DNA from: Symbiodinium natans
Taxonomy: Eukaryota; Sar; Dinophyceae; Suessiales; Symbiodiniaceae
Length of the DNA: 64,000 nt
Direction: 5' to 3'
Assembly: GCA_905221605.1 (NCBI GenBank)
Contig: CAJNDS010002391.1
Coordinates: 1 to 64,000, forward strand
Shown: positions 34,507 through 44,111 of the stretch, in pieces
Numbering within the stretch: position 1 is the stretch's first letter
How the letters are laid out: each line of letters starts with the position of its first letter
The notes under the pieces: generated by a model
Databases searched by the model: none
Seen by the model: the letters and a program-made list of their open reading frames with translations, nothing else
Told to the model about the DNA's origin: nothing
Program-made: the position numbers and the translations under genes

Positions 34507-36555
34507 GGCTACGCGGCTACACGGCTACATCTTGCTTGGGGGGAGAAGTCGGCTCTCAAGGCTTCGGAGTTTAGGAGGCCACTGGAAAGGGCTCGCTTGA
34601 AAAGGCGATCAATTGACAGTCCCAAGCTCCCAGGCCCTCAACCCTAAAAAGCTGCATGCCAGCAACTCTCTAAGTTCAGAAGCTCCAAAAAAAGATCTGA
34701 GGAGTGCACCGACAGAGAGTTCACCCCCAAGTTCCCAAACCCCCTTTCGGCTTGGGGGGCCTTAGGGGGCCTTAGGGGCTGAGGTTCTGAGGTTCAAGAG
34801 AAACCCGAACTTGAGCCCCGCCGCTGGTGGAGCTGCCAAAGGAGTCACTGGGCTTCAAGATCCGGTCCCTGCCAGGCCGGGGTCCGGGTCTTCAGGGCTG
34901 GAGGTCTCTACGGAGCCCCAAAACGCTGAGGGGACGAATCCTGTGCAGTCAAGTTTTGGGGAGTTCGGCTGGTATCAGTCGGGTTCAGGGCTGTCGGGCT
35001 GTGATATTTTCAAGCTTTGGGGCCACACCTTCAAACACTCAAGTCCCTGTCTTGCGCTTCCGGCTGTGGGCCTGCTTTGTTGGTCCAAGTCCCCAGGTGC
35101 GGTGCACCTCATGCTGGGCGTCTAGGGAGGCCGGAAACTGGGCATCAACTAGGCCTCCTGAAGCAGGCCGACCCAAAACCCACAACATGTCCTAAGTTCT
35201 ACGATGTGGGGCTGTGGACCTACACGAATGGCTTAGATTGTCTGTGGGACTCCTGCTGCCGTGGCACTTCCGGCTTGCGGCGACCTGGCAGGCACTCGGC
35301 TTGTGGTCTTTTTCGTTGGCTCGTAGCTACGTTTTCGGCGGTTAGTTGGGGCTCAAGGGTAGGTGCGGCCCGTCCTCAGGTCCCACTTCACCGCTCTTGG
35401 TTGTGCAAGTCGTGATCTACTCATAAATGTTCATACATGTTCGTCTAAGTCTATGTATTTGCGACCACGTATTCCTGAAGGAAGATGCCCTGTTGCCAAG
35501 CCAGTCGTGGTGCTTGCAGTCGGTGCTTGCGCCAAATCTGGCATTACAAAACATACTGTGCCCCCAGCAAGGGCAGCAAGGGCAGCAGCATCATAGCAGA
35601 AATGTGATTTTGTGATTGTAGAGATGTCGCCTTCTGTCCACAGATGCCGTTGGCAAATTGGAGAGCTCACTCAGTTAGGAGGGGCTCTGTTGAGCCACGG
35701 ATGGATATCTTGCGTTCCCTCTCCTGTCACACTCGATGCTCACACACCCGTGCCTTGTAGTAGGTCATGTAGCCGCTGTCGGCCGACTCCACCTCAAAAG
35801 GACAGAAACCAGTCAGACCCAGACCCCAAGACTCCTCAGCCCACAGCCGCACGGTAGCACAGTCACCTCGCCTTGATGGACTCGGGAAGCAGGCACTGCG
35901 TCCTGGACATCTCGGTGAGCAGTTTTGGGGAGTTGGCTCTGGCTTGACACAAACCGCATCCCAATCTCATGAGAGTTTTTCGTCCCAAAAACTTTACACC
36001 AATAGCCTGCCTGCATCTTTGGGGCACTCACATCTCAAGCCACTCAAGCCCAGAGAGTCCCAAACCCAAAGGGCCCCGCCAATGCACTGAGCCCGTCTAT
36101 GGGGTGTCGGAGTGTTTGTGGAGGAGCTTCACAGTTGGGCCTGAGCCCCAAACGCCAAAAGGCCCTGAGAGCCCTGAAAGCTGCCTTAAGAAGCAGCCCC
36201 ACTGGTCATTGTAGATGAAGGAGTTGCACAACCTGAGTTGTGGGTCCCACAGCCAGGCTTCTTCAAAACAGAGCGTCAGAGCCCGAAAGTGTTTGGGGCA
36301 GGCCCGGGTGAGCAGAGTCTTTTTCACTCGCGAAGAGTTGAGGCACAGCATCTTTTGGGCTCTTATGAGACCCAACAACTTTCAACATCGTTGGGGAGCG
36401 CTCCATGCCCTCCAGAAGCCCTCAGCGTCCGCCTCTGAACCCAAAGCCCAAAGCCCCGCATCCGACCCTGCAGGTGGACCTTGGGTGTGAAAAGGCCGCG
36501 AAGGGATTGGACAGTTAAGCAAGGCCCAACGACAACCCAAACCTCAAGACTCCTA

Positions 36556-36719
36556 CAGAGAGAAGGAGAGAAAGAGAGAAAGAGAGAAAGAGAGAAAGAG
36601 AGAAAGAGAGAAAGAGAGAAAGAGAGAAAGAGAGAAAGAGAGAAAGAGAGAAAGAGAGAAAGAGAGAAAGAGAGAAAGAGAGAAAGAGAGAGAGAGCACA
36701 CACACACACACACACACAC
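36556..36719. repeat. (AAAGAGAG)n purine tract followed by (CA)n
   Basis: About 140 nt of strictly purine GAGAAA/GAAAGA units, then a CA dinucleotide run. Confidence 0.95.
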
Positions 36720-36751
36720 CACAAGGCCTCAGAGTCCGGAAGCCCCCTAGC

Positions 36752-36857
36752 CGAGGAGCACATCGGCGCTGCACATGGCCTTGCAGAACGTCACCGAGCC
36801 TGGGACTTGCCAGGCACTTTGAGAGAGTTTAGGATGATTCTGCAGGAAGCTCATGAG
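36752..36857 (-). CDS. putative exon, unknown protein
   Basis: Reads MSFLQNHPKLSQSAWQVPGS, then VTFCKAMCSADVLL, ending at a GC donor (GCTAGG). Codons are G/C-ending. It lies on the same strand as the retroelement, just beyond its 3' side, so it may be the next exon of the host gene whose exon sits at 48.17-48.38 kb. Confidence 0.42.
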
Positions 36858-37308
36858 GGCAGCAGTTTGGGGGCACGTCCCGGCATTCTGCCCTGAAGCT
36901 GCAGGGAGCTTGCTATGTTCAGCTTTGCCGACTGTCGATCATCTGGATGGCTGCCTTTAACACTCCAGGTTTCACCTGAGACTTTTGCGAAGCCCAAATT
37001 CCCAAATCCTAATGCCTCGACCCCAAAATTTGTCCACTCGAAATAGCTCCAGGCCCGAAAGACATCTCCAAACCCCAGCACCCGTTGTGCTCACAACTCT
37101 CTCTCTCTCTCTCCTGCACGCATAGCCCCCCCCGAAAGGAAGGCCGCCCCGAGGGGCGCGTGATGTCCAAGGGTCAGTTTGTTCGGAAGGCCCGCGGTCT
37201 TCGCGGTCCGAAAATGACTTACAGGAATGTGGTGCCCCTCCGTTAGTTAACACCCGATCAGCGAAGGTCCGAAATCCTCGAATCCACTCCCCCCCTAATC
37301 TTATGGTT

Positions 37309-37457
37309 GAGGTTTCCCACTCTGTACTTCCTGCGTTGTCTATTGTACTTGCCTGGCCTGGGGTGGTGGTTTTCCTCGCTATGTACGAAATGAGTACAGG
37401 ACATAGTGCTAGCACATGCACAACACTATTGAGGTCCCCCACTCTGTGCTCCCCCGC
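37309..37457 (-). repeat. two copies of a ~27-bp motif in the element's 3' region
   Basis: GAGGTTTCCCACTCTGT-type sequence at 37309-37335 recurs as GAGGTCCCCCACTCTGT at 37431-37457, about 120 bp apart. This is compatible with a tandem-repeat 3' untranslated region. Confidence 0.5.
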
Positions 37458-37480
37458 ATGGCCGGCATTGCTACCTGTGC

Positions 37481-40400
37481 CTAGTCGCTGCTCGCCCCTT
37501 CTTGTGTTCTTCTTCTTCTCGAGTCGTAATCTTGTAGTGGGGGATCGCGGCGTTGTAGTCCCCCAGATGCCCTCTCTCTCCATTCTTCGGATGTGTTACT
37601 TCTCGGCGAGGAGAATTCTTCCGTGGGTTCGCCTTGCCCTTGCCCTGCAGGACTGGTGTGGTGGTGGTGGGTTGGTTGGTGCGGTGGGTGCAGTGCGTCG
37701 CCGGTGGTGCCGGTGTGTGGTTCGCATGGTGGTGGCTGCCAGGGGAGGGTGTCTGGTGTGGGTATTTCGTTTGGGGTGTCCCCCCCTGTCTGTGTGTCGA
37801 GTAGGTAGATGGGCTCTCCCCATTGATGGGCCAGCCATTCATCAAGCGCTTGCATGGCTTGGGTGGCCATGACCGCCTCTTGTTGGATGAGGAACGGGGC
37901 CAGCTGTGCGAGAATCTGGCGTGCTCGGATGATGTGCTCGTCGTGGGTTGGTGGTGGTAGTTGTTGTGGTCTGTTTGCGTTGTCCTCCACCCCTCCTCTG
38001 CTCAGCTTCAGGACGTCTGCCGGGTGGGTGGCTTGTTGCCGCGCCAGTGTTGTATGGGTGTCGGGTGTGTGTGGTGGCGTGGGGTCCCCTTGGGGGTTTG
38101 TGTGGGGTGCGGTGGGTGGCTGGGACCACTGGGGTGCTTCGATGACAGCTTGGTGTGCGTCTCGTGCCTGTTGTGTATGGGTGAGTATTTCCCTGACTTG
38201 TGTTTGCAACCTTTGTTGTTCTTGTCTGGGGTGTGTGTCAGGGCCTCCCCCAGGGGTTTTGTGGAGCTGCTGCAGGAGTGCCTCGGTGAGTTCCAGCCCC
38301 ACCTGTGCCGCCACCTCCCCCCCTCCCCATGTCTGCCAGTCGTTCACCCTGGCGACTTGTTCCATCCGGTGGATGCCCCTGCGGATGAGCTCTGCTGCCG
38401 TGGCTAGGGTGTGCGTGAGCTGCCAGTGATTCATGGGTGGGTCCCCCTCCAGGATGTGTTGGAGCTGTCTGGCTGCTTCGTCGAGCTCTATGGCTCTCGT
38501 TGTGTGGTGCCTGTATGGTGCTGGTGTGCCCTGTTGCTGTGGTGGGCCCCTGGTGTGGGTTTGTGTGGGTGGTGGTTGTTGGTTTGGTGCGGTGGTACTC
38601 TGCCTCGTCGGTGCGCTGGTGCGACTCGTTTGGTCCCCCCCGGCTGCTTGGAGGATGGCCCTGCATTCATGCAGGTGGGCTGCTACATCCGTGCCGTTGC
38701 TTGGGTTGACCTCTGCCAGTGCTTGGTCGATGTGGTGTAGTGCTTGTTGGCTCGGTGTCATGCTTCCGATGTCCAGTGGTGGGGAACTTGTTTGTGATGG
38801 TTGGTCTGGTGGTGTGCGCTTGCCTTTCCTCTGCGCCCGTCTTTTCCCGGTCGTTGGCTTGGGTCTGTGGCTCCGTGGTTTGGTGCTGCGAGGTGCGGGC
38901 TTTTGGGTCCCTCTGTTGAGGGTTTTGCTTGTGTGTTGTACTAGGGTGGGTGAGTCAGTGTCGTGTGTGGTACTTGTGTTGGTGGCCGCCGCGGTGGTGG
39001 TGGTTGTGTTGGTGGTGTTGCTAGCGGTGGTTGTGGTGGTGGTCGTACCGGTGCTGGCTGCGTTGGCCGCCCTGGCTGTGGTGGTGGTGGTGGTGGTGGT
39101 GGTCGGTTGCTCTTCATAGTCTCGCCGTTCTCTCCACCACGCTTGCCAATTGTCCCACCACCATGTGTTGTTCTGTTGCTGTTGGTCGGGGTTGGTGGTT
39201 GCAGTGGGCGCCTCTGGTTGTGCTGTGTCCGGCGTTGTTTGCTGTGGCTGTTGTTGTTGGTGTTCCCCTTGTTGATGGGGGTGTGACCGTTGCCATATTC
39301 CCTGCGTGTCGTCGGTGGTTGCGGCAGTTGTGCCCGCGGCTGTTGTTGGGGCTGCTGGCTGCTGTTGCTGTTGGTCTGCGTGTGGCGTGGTGTGCCGTGG
39401 CTGGTTGGGGTTTGGAGGTGTCGGGTTGTAGTAGGTTTGTGTGGCCTGTGGGGGTTGGCTTGCGCCAGCGCTTGTGTGGCTGTCTCTTGCTTCGCGCCAG
39501 TCATACCAGGCATTGTATGTCCAGCCCCCTGGCCCGTGTTGCGGCTGCCATGTGTCTGTGTTTTGTTGGTCGTCTGGCTGGTGTTCCGCTGTGCCTGCTT
39601 CGGGGTTGGCCTGTGGCTGCCACTGCTGCTGCTGCGCTTGCTGGGGGTCTGGTTCTGCGTGCAGTGGGCCTGTTGGGGTGGGCCGTGTGTGGTCGCGTTC
39701 AGGCGGGGTGGCCTGTTGTGGTGTGGGTTCGCGGTGTGCTTGTGCGGTGGCTGGTTCAGCCTCGGCAGGCTGCGTCGGTGTCGTGTGGTGGGTGTGGTGG
39801 CTTTGGGGATCGTTGTTTTCTGGTTCCCCCCACGTGCTTGTCGCTGGCGCGTGCGGCAATGTGTGGAATTGGATCCACGTGTTGGGTTCGAGGCAGCGGT
39901 ACGGTCCCCCTGGGATCTGCTGGAGCTGCATTCTGGAGGGCGTGTGGTGGACGTGCATGGTCCATACATTGGGGTGTAAATCATCCTGGTACAGGTACCC
40001 CTCGGTACACGGCGGCATTCCCTGTGCTGGGTTGTTGTTGGTGTATGCTGCCGCTGCCTGCTGGTTGGCTGCTTGTTCGTCCTCTTGTGAGGGCGGGTAT
40101 ACCGTGATCCAGAAGCCGGAAAGGTACGGCACAGCATGCAGCTCCGTGTATGGTTGGAGCGGGAGTTCCGGCGCCAGGGGGAGATTGTATGTGTCTTCCG
40201 GTTGTGGTGGTGTGGGCATCGCGAGTCCTGCTGGGCTCGTGCTTTGTGGGTGTGGTTGTGTTGTTGGTGCTTCTTGGCTCGGCTGCTGAGGTGGGGTCTG
40301 GGTGTCTGCTGCCCCCTGTGTCTTCTGTCTTGGCTGCTTGTGCCGGTTGAGCATCTCCTCCCAGTCCTCCTCCTGTGCACTGCCTCCTCCTCCCCCACTG

Positions 40401-40942
40401 GGGATGTCTATAGTCCATGTTTCGCCGGGGCGGGCTCCGGCTGGGTGAATTCTTCTCGTGTGTTGTCGTTGGTACTGCTCGTACTGCTCTTTGATTGTGG
40501 GGTGTTTGTGGTAGTCGGGGTGGTCATACGCTGGTGGGGGTTTGTAAACTCCCCTTTGGATGAGGAACTGTTTCATTTCCTCTTTGCGCTGTTTGTTGCT
40601 TTGCCGCTGCTCGCCTTGTCCTCCGTGGGTCCACCTCCATTGTTGCCATTCCTCCCTGGTCCAGATCGGTGTGTTGCTCGAGTGATGAGTTGGGGTGGTT
40701 GTGTCGTTTGGTGCCTCAGTTGTGGCTGTCGGTGGATTGCTCTCTGCCAGCGGGCTGGTTTCCTGTGGGTGTTGTTGTGGTTGATCTGGAGGGGTCAGTG
40801 GGGTGCGTGGCCGGTGGGCGGATGTGCTTCGGGCGAGCTGCCCGGTCCTGTTGGTTGTGACTGTGGTGGCTGCTGGTCTGGGTGTCCTGCTGCCGTGTGT
40901 GGTGGGTCTTGTTGTGGTGTGGTATGTTCGGGGGCTGTCCAC
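37481..40942 (-). CDS. 1153-codon Gln/Pro/Thr/His/Trp-rich ORF, unknown
   Basis: No known family is recognised. It is uninterrupted for 3.46 kb. More ordered segments are embedded in low-complexity linkers: WTREEWQQWRWTHGGQG, QRKEEMKQFLIQRGVYK and YEQYQRQHTRR near the N-terminus; LQPYTELHAVPYLSGFWITV; a Trp-rich WWWDNWQAWWRERRDYEEQ; helical DEAARQLQHILEG and RARQILAQLAPFLIQQEAVM near the C-terminus. It overlaps the preceding ORF by 148 nt in the -1 frame, so a -1 shift could fuse the two, but no clear slippery heptamer was seen. Opposite-strand Val/Cys/Gly-rich ORFs are shadows. Confidence 0.5.
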   Translation of the reverse strand: MDSPRTYHTTTRPTTHGSRTPRPAATTVTTNRTGQLARSTSAHRPRTPLTPPDQPQQHPQETSPLAESNPPTATTEAPNDTTTPTHHSSNTPIWTREEWQQWRWTHGGQGEQRQSNKQRKEEMKQFLIQRGVYKPPPAYDHPDYHKHPTIKEQYEQYQRQHTRRIHPAGARPGETWTIDIPSGGGGGSAQEEDWEEMLNRHKQPRQKTQGAADTQTPPQQPSQEAPTTQPHPQSTSPAGLAMPTPPQPEDTYNLPLAPELPLQPYTELHAVPYLSGFWITVYPPSQEDEQAANQQAAAAYTNNNPAQGMPPCTEGYLYQDDLHPNVWTMHVHHTPSRMQLQQIPGGPYRCLEPNTWIQFHTLPHAPATSTWGEPENNDPQSHHTHHTTPTQPAEAEPATAQAHREPTPQQATPPERDHTRPTPTGPLHAEPDPQQAQQQQWQPQANPEAGTAEHQPDDQQNTDTWQPQHGPGGWTYNAWYDWREARDSHTSAGASQPPQATQTYYNPTPPNPNQPRHTTPHADQQQQQPAAPTTAAGTTAATTDDTQGIWQRSHPHQQGEHQQQQPQQTTPDTAQPEAPTATTNPDQQQQNNTWWWDNWQAWWRERRDYEEQPTTTTTTTTTARAANAASTGTTTTTTTASNTTNTTTTTAAATNTSTTHDTDSPTLVQHTSKTLNRGTQKPAPRSTKPRSHRPKPTTGKRRAQRKGKRTPPDQPSQTSSPPLDIGSMTPSQQALHHIDQALAEVNPSNGTDVAAHLHECRAILQAAGGDQTSRTSAPTRQSTTAPNQQPPPTQTHTRGPPQQQGTPAPYRHHTTRAIELDEAARQLQHILEGDPPMNHWQLTHTLATAAELIRRGIHRMEQVARVNDWQTWGGGEVAAQVGLELTEALLQQLHKTPGGGPDTHPRQEQQRLQTQVREILTHTQQARDAHQAVIEAPQWSQPPTAPHTNPQGDPTPPHTPDTHTTLARQQATHPADVLKLSRGGVEDNANRPQQLPPPTHDEHIIRARQILAQLAPFLIQQEAVMATQAMQALDEWLAHQWGEPIYLLDTQTGGDTPNEIPTPDTLPWQPPPCEPHTGTTGDALHPPHQPTHHHHTSPAGQGQGEPTEEFSSPRSNTSEEWRERASGGLQRRDPPLQDYDSRRRRTQEGASSD

Positions 40943-43854
40943 GCGCTGCCGTGTGTGTGCAGGGTCCAGCCGTATTGGTTAGTGCCAGGCCGGTACCATT
41001 GGGGGGGCTGCCAGTGTGTTTGCCACCACGCGTCCTGTCCCCATCGCCAGCCGGGTTCCCACCATGTGCCCCACCGTGGTTGCCAGTCTCTTGGGGTCGA
41101 ATGCCATGGCTCTTGTTTCATGGGGCGGTCCGTTTGGCTCTCTTCCGGTGGCTGGTCGGGGGGCGTGGGCTCGTGGTACCGTGGTGGCGGGGACTGGTAC
41201 CTGGTTTTGGTCGTCTTGGGTGGTTGGGGGGGCGAGCCTTGGTTGGGATATTCTTGGGTGGCTTGTGGTGGTGGTGGTGGTGGTGGTGGATCTTGTTGTG
41301 GTGCGTCGGCTCCGGTGGTGTTCGGTTGCCGGCGTCGTCTCTCCTCCCTGTGAATTTCTAGGGTTTCCAGGGGGAAGAATTGTTGGGCGGTGGTCACCAG
41401 TGTGTTGAGGTGTGCAGTGGCGATTTGTCCGGTGGTGAGCCACATGTGCCCTTCTTCCTGGGTCATGCCAGGTAGTGGGGGGGTTCCAGGAGGTGGAGGC
41501 GTGATGGTCACCAGTTGGGTTTGGTGCTGCGCGTCTGGCGGGGTCCAGGTATTGAAGGGCCAGTCTGTTGGGGTTGTTGCCGCCGTGGCTGAGGACGCTG
41601 CTGTCGTTGGTGTGTTTGTTGCCGTGGGTGGTGTGGTGGTTTGCATGTCGTTGTACACCGCCCAGGCGTCGAGGAGCGTGTATTGGTATATGATAGCCTG
41701 TTGCAGGATGTCGCTCCAGGGCACAGTGACAGGCGGTTCTGTGTCTGTGGTGGGCGGCATAAGAAGGGAGTGGGGGATCAGATTGGACTGTCCCCATCTC
41801 CGCGGCGCGTTGGGCGTATTGGACGGGGGGGTGTGGGTGTGCCCAGTAGGTTGTTGGGGGTTTGTTGTGGTGGTGGTGGTTGTTCTCGTATGCGTGGGTT
41901 GTGCTGGTTGTGGTGACTGTGTAGTGGTGGTGGTGGTAGTGCCGGTGGCATCGTGCTGTTGCGGCGGTGGTGGGTGTACGTCTGTGCTGGAGGCGCTGGG
42001 TGTTTCTCGTTGGTGCGGTGGTAAGGCTTGGTGAGTGTCCGTACTCGACGAGCTCGGTGTTTGTTGTTGTGGAGGTGGTGGTGGTGGTGCCGGGGTGGTG
42101 GGCCTCCCTTTGGGCCCATATGTGGGCAGGATGTAAATCGTGACTTGGTTGGATGTCAGGGCTTCTGATGCGATGTGTGCCCTTATGCTAACCCCCCTTG
42201 CCAGGTGCGGGAAAGCTGCCTGTACCACATCTGCTTCTAGGGCTGTGGGTATTGGGTGGCGCCGTCTCATTGGTGCATGGGTGGCTGCGGGTTGGTGTGG
42301 TGGTGGTGGCGGTGGCCTGTGGTGCCCGCCCTGTGCGTATGGGTGCGGGTGGTGCTGGTTGGGGTTGACGGGGGTGGGTGGGGGGGGTCCGGCTGCTTCC
42401 GCGGGTGTGAAGGAGAAGGTGGTGGTGGAGGTGCTTGTGGTGGCGGTGTGGCTGTGTTCGTGCGCTGACACTTGCTCCTCCTGTGTCGTGTTGGTGTGTG
42501 GTACAGGATGAGCGGGCGTGGTGGTGGTGGTGGTGCGTGTGTTCGCCGTGGTGGTGGTGGTGGTGGCGGTGGTGGTGACAGCGGTGGAGGTATCGGTGCC
42601 GGCTGTGTGTGTAGCGACGGTGGTGGTGGTGTGGGTGGCGGGGTTGTCGGTGCAGCTGTTGGTTCCTTTGGGTTGTGCAGTGTGTGAGGTCCTGGAGGGC
42701 GTCGCCATCGGCGAGCGCGGGCTCGTGGTGCCCGACGACTCTTGGGAGGGTGTGGTAGTCGATGCTGTGGGCCTTCTGGTAGTGGTCGTTGAGGTGAATC
42801 GGGTAGTCGGTGGGCTCGCGGGGCTTGTCGTGGTCGTCGATGTAGTCCCCGCAGTCGGTGGGCTCTCTGGACTTGTCGTAGTTGTCGCTGTAGGTGTGCC
42901 CGTCCATGTCCCCCCTGCGTTCGTGGTGTTGTGGGCGGTCGGCGTCGTCCTCGAAGTGGATCGGGTAGTCGTCGAGGTGCTGCAGGATGTCGTAGTTGTC
43001 GGCGTAGTCCCCTCCGGTGTTGTTTCCATGGTAGTAGGCGATCGGGTGGATCTGGTAGCCGTCGGGGTCTCGGGGGATGTCGTTGCCGTTGTTGTAGGCT
43101 CCCAGGTAGTTGTCATTGTGGTGGATCGGGTAGTCGGTGGGGTACTGGGGGATGTCGGTGTTCTCGGTGTAGTCTCTGCTGGTGGGGCGGTCGTGCCGGT
43201 CCGTGTTGGAGGGGCCACTGTTGGCGTTTTTCCCGTTGTTCCGGTGTCACTGGTAGAAGACGATGGGGGGAATCGGGTAGTTGTCGGGGTACCGGAGGGT
43301 GTCGTAGTAGTCGTTGTGGTTCTGGTGCCGCTGGTAGAAGACGATGGGGTGGATCGGGTAGTCGTTGCGGTACCGGAGGGTGTCGTAGTCGTCGTTGTAG
43401 TGTTATTGGTGCTCGTCGATGTGGTGGATCGGGTAGTTGGCGAAGTGCTGGAGGCGGTTGTAGTCGTCGTTGTAGTGCCCCTGGTAGTCGTCGTTGTGGT
43501 GGATCGGGTAGTTGATGGGCCGGTGGGGGTTGTCGAGGTCGTCGTCGTAGGCTTCGGGTTGTCGCACAGGTCTTGTTGGCTTGCCGTTGGTGCTCTGGAG
43601 GGCTTTGGGTCTCCTGTTGAAGCTTCCATTGTCGTTGTGGGGGGCGGCCCCCACCAAGTCGTTGTTAGCGCGGTGGATCGGGTAGTAGGCGGCGTCGACG
43701 GGGTACTCGTAGTCGTCCATGTTGCTGGGTCCCCCAGTCTGGTGCCTCGCGATGTTGGCCATGGCTCCCCCGGGGGGTCTGTCGTTTCGCCCTTTCCCTC
43801 CATGGTGCCGAGGATCAGCGTTGTCGCCAGGAGGTGCCAGCAGCGTATCGCCAT
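40795..43854 (-). CDS. 1019-codon ORF; only the C-terminal half looks genuinely coding
   Basis: The first ~40% is Thr/Ser/Arg-rich and is best explained as an out-of-frame reading of the YPIH repeat region. From about 42.4 kb the same frame becomes protein-like: ALEADVVQAAFPHLARGVSI, VTIYILPTYGPKGR, TVPWSDILQQAIIYQYTLLD, WLTTGQIATAHLNTLVTTAQ and a Trp/Pro-rich end. No family is recognised. The apparent N-terminus (MAIRCWHLLATTLILG) resembles a signal peptide but lies in the doubtful half. A frame change near 42.6 kb, by indel or programmed shift, would connect the YPIH frame to this one. Confidence 0.42.
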   Translation of the reverse strand: MAIRCWHLLATTLILGTMEGKGETTDPPGEPWPTSRGTRLGDPATWTTTSTPSTPPTTRSTALTTTWWGPPPTTTMEASTGDPKPSRAPTASQQDLCDNPKPTTTTSTTPTGPSTTRSTTTTTTRGTTTTTTTASSTSPTTRSTTSTSTNNTTTTTTTPSGTATTTRSTPSSSTSGTRTTTTTTTPSGTPTTTRFPPSSSTSDTGTTGKTPTVAPPTRTGTTAPPAETTPRTPTSPSTPPTTRSTTMTTTWEPTTTATTSPETPTATRSTRSPTTMETTPEGTTPTTTTSCSTSTTTRSTSRTTPTAHNTTNAGGTWTGTPTATTTTSPESPPTAGTTSTTTTSPASPPTTRFTSTTTTRRPTASTTTPSQESSGTTSPRSPMATPSRTSHTAQPKGTNSCTDNPATHTTTTVATHTAGTDTSTAVTTTATTTTTTANTRTTTTTTPAHPVPHTNTTQEEQVSAHEHSHTATTSTSTTTFSFTPAEAAGPPPPTPVNPNQHHPHPYAQGGHHRPPPPPPHQPAATHAPMRRRHPIPTALEADVVQAAFPHLARGVSIRAHIASEALTSNQVTIYILPTYGPKGRPTTPAPPPPPPQQQTPSSSSTDTHQALPPHQRETPSASSTDVHPPPPQQHDATGTTTTTTTQSPQPAQPTHTRTTTTTTTNPQQPTGHTHTPPSNTPNAPRRWGQSNLIPHSLLMPPTTDTEPPVTVPWSDILQQAIIYQYTLLDAWAVYNDMQTTTPPTATNTPTTAASSATAATTPTDWPFNTWTPPDAQHQTQLVTITPPPPGTPPLPGMTQEEGHMWLTTGQIATAHLNTLVTTAQQFFPLETLEIHREERRRRQPNTTGADAPQQDPPPPPPPPQATQEYPNQGSPPQPPKTTKTRYQSPPPRYHEPTPPDQPPEESQTDRPMKQEPWHSTPRDWQPRWGTWWEPGWRWGQDAWWQTHWQPPQWYRPGTNQYGWTLHTHGSAWTAPEHTTPQQDPPHTAAGHPDQQPPQSQPTGPGSSPEAHPPTGHAPH
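42770..43762 (-). pseudogene. Tyr-Pro-Ile-His repeat protein, frame broken by two stops
   Basis: From ATG 43762 the frame reads MANIARHQTGGPSNMDDYEY and then nine repeats centred on [DNY]YPIH (variants YPIP, YQIH), spaced roughly 25-45 residues in Asp/Asn/Tyr-rich sequence. Nearly every codon ends in C or G, the hallmark of the true frame. It is interrupted by TAA at 43405-43403 and TGA at 43249-43247, yet the repeat pattern continues past both. It is either a decayed gene or one with recoded stops. The competing Thr-rich frame lacks the codon bias. Function is unknown; metal-binding or structural roles are only conceivable. Confidence 0.55.
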
Positions 43855-44111
43855 GGGCTGCGGGTTGGCGGGCCGCGAGGGTGTGGGGCTTTTGGTCTGT
43901 TTTCAGCTGAAGGCTGCACATATGGAGGTCTGTCTTAAAGGGTGGCTCTCTGATCACAAAAAGTGGCTCACTTTGGGTTCGTGGGGTTCTGGGATTGTGC
44001 TGCGCGGGAAGCCGGTGGTAGGGTTAGGGCAAGGTCGCTGCGTGAAGCCAGGAGTGGTTGGGGGAAGGGCAGGGCTGCGTACTGTCTCCACTGCCTTGTG
44101 GATCATTCGTG

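Larger units (their letters stand above)
31780..36740. other. sparse exon candidates in repeat-rich sequence
   Basis: Minus-strand candidates: ~32910-32820 (HSQDHVRWELDRFGP), 33606-33541 (ELQRRLASVDAECNANCSAL, GC donor), ~36020-35865 (GYWCKVFGTKNSHEIGMRFV; GAG|GTGACT end) and ~36265-36190 (EAWLWDPQLRLCNSFIYNDQ). A plus candidate lies at ~35430-35610 (LKEDALLPSQSWCLQSVLAP). 31.8-32.4 kb is dominated by CTTGGAT-type repeats. No family is recognised. Confidence 0.35.
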
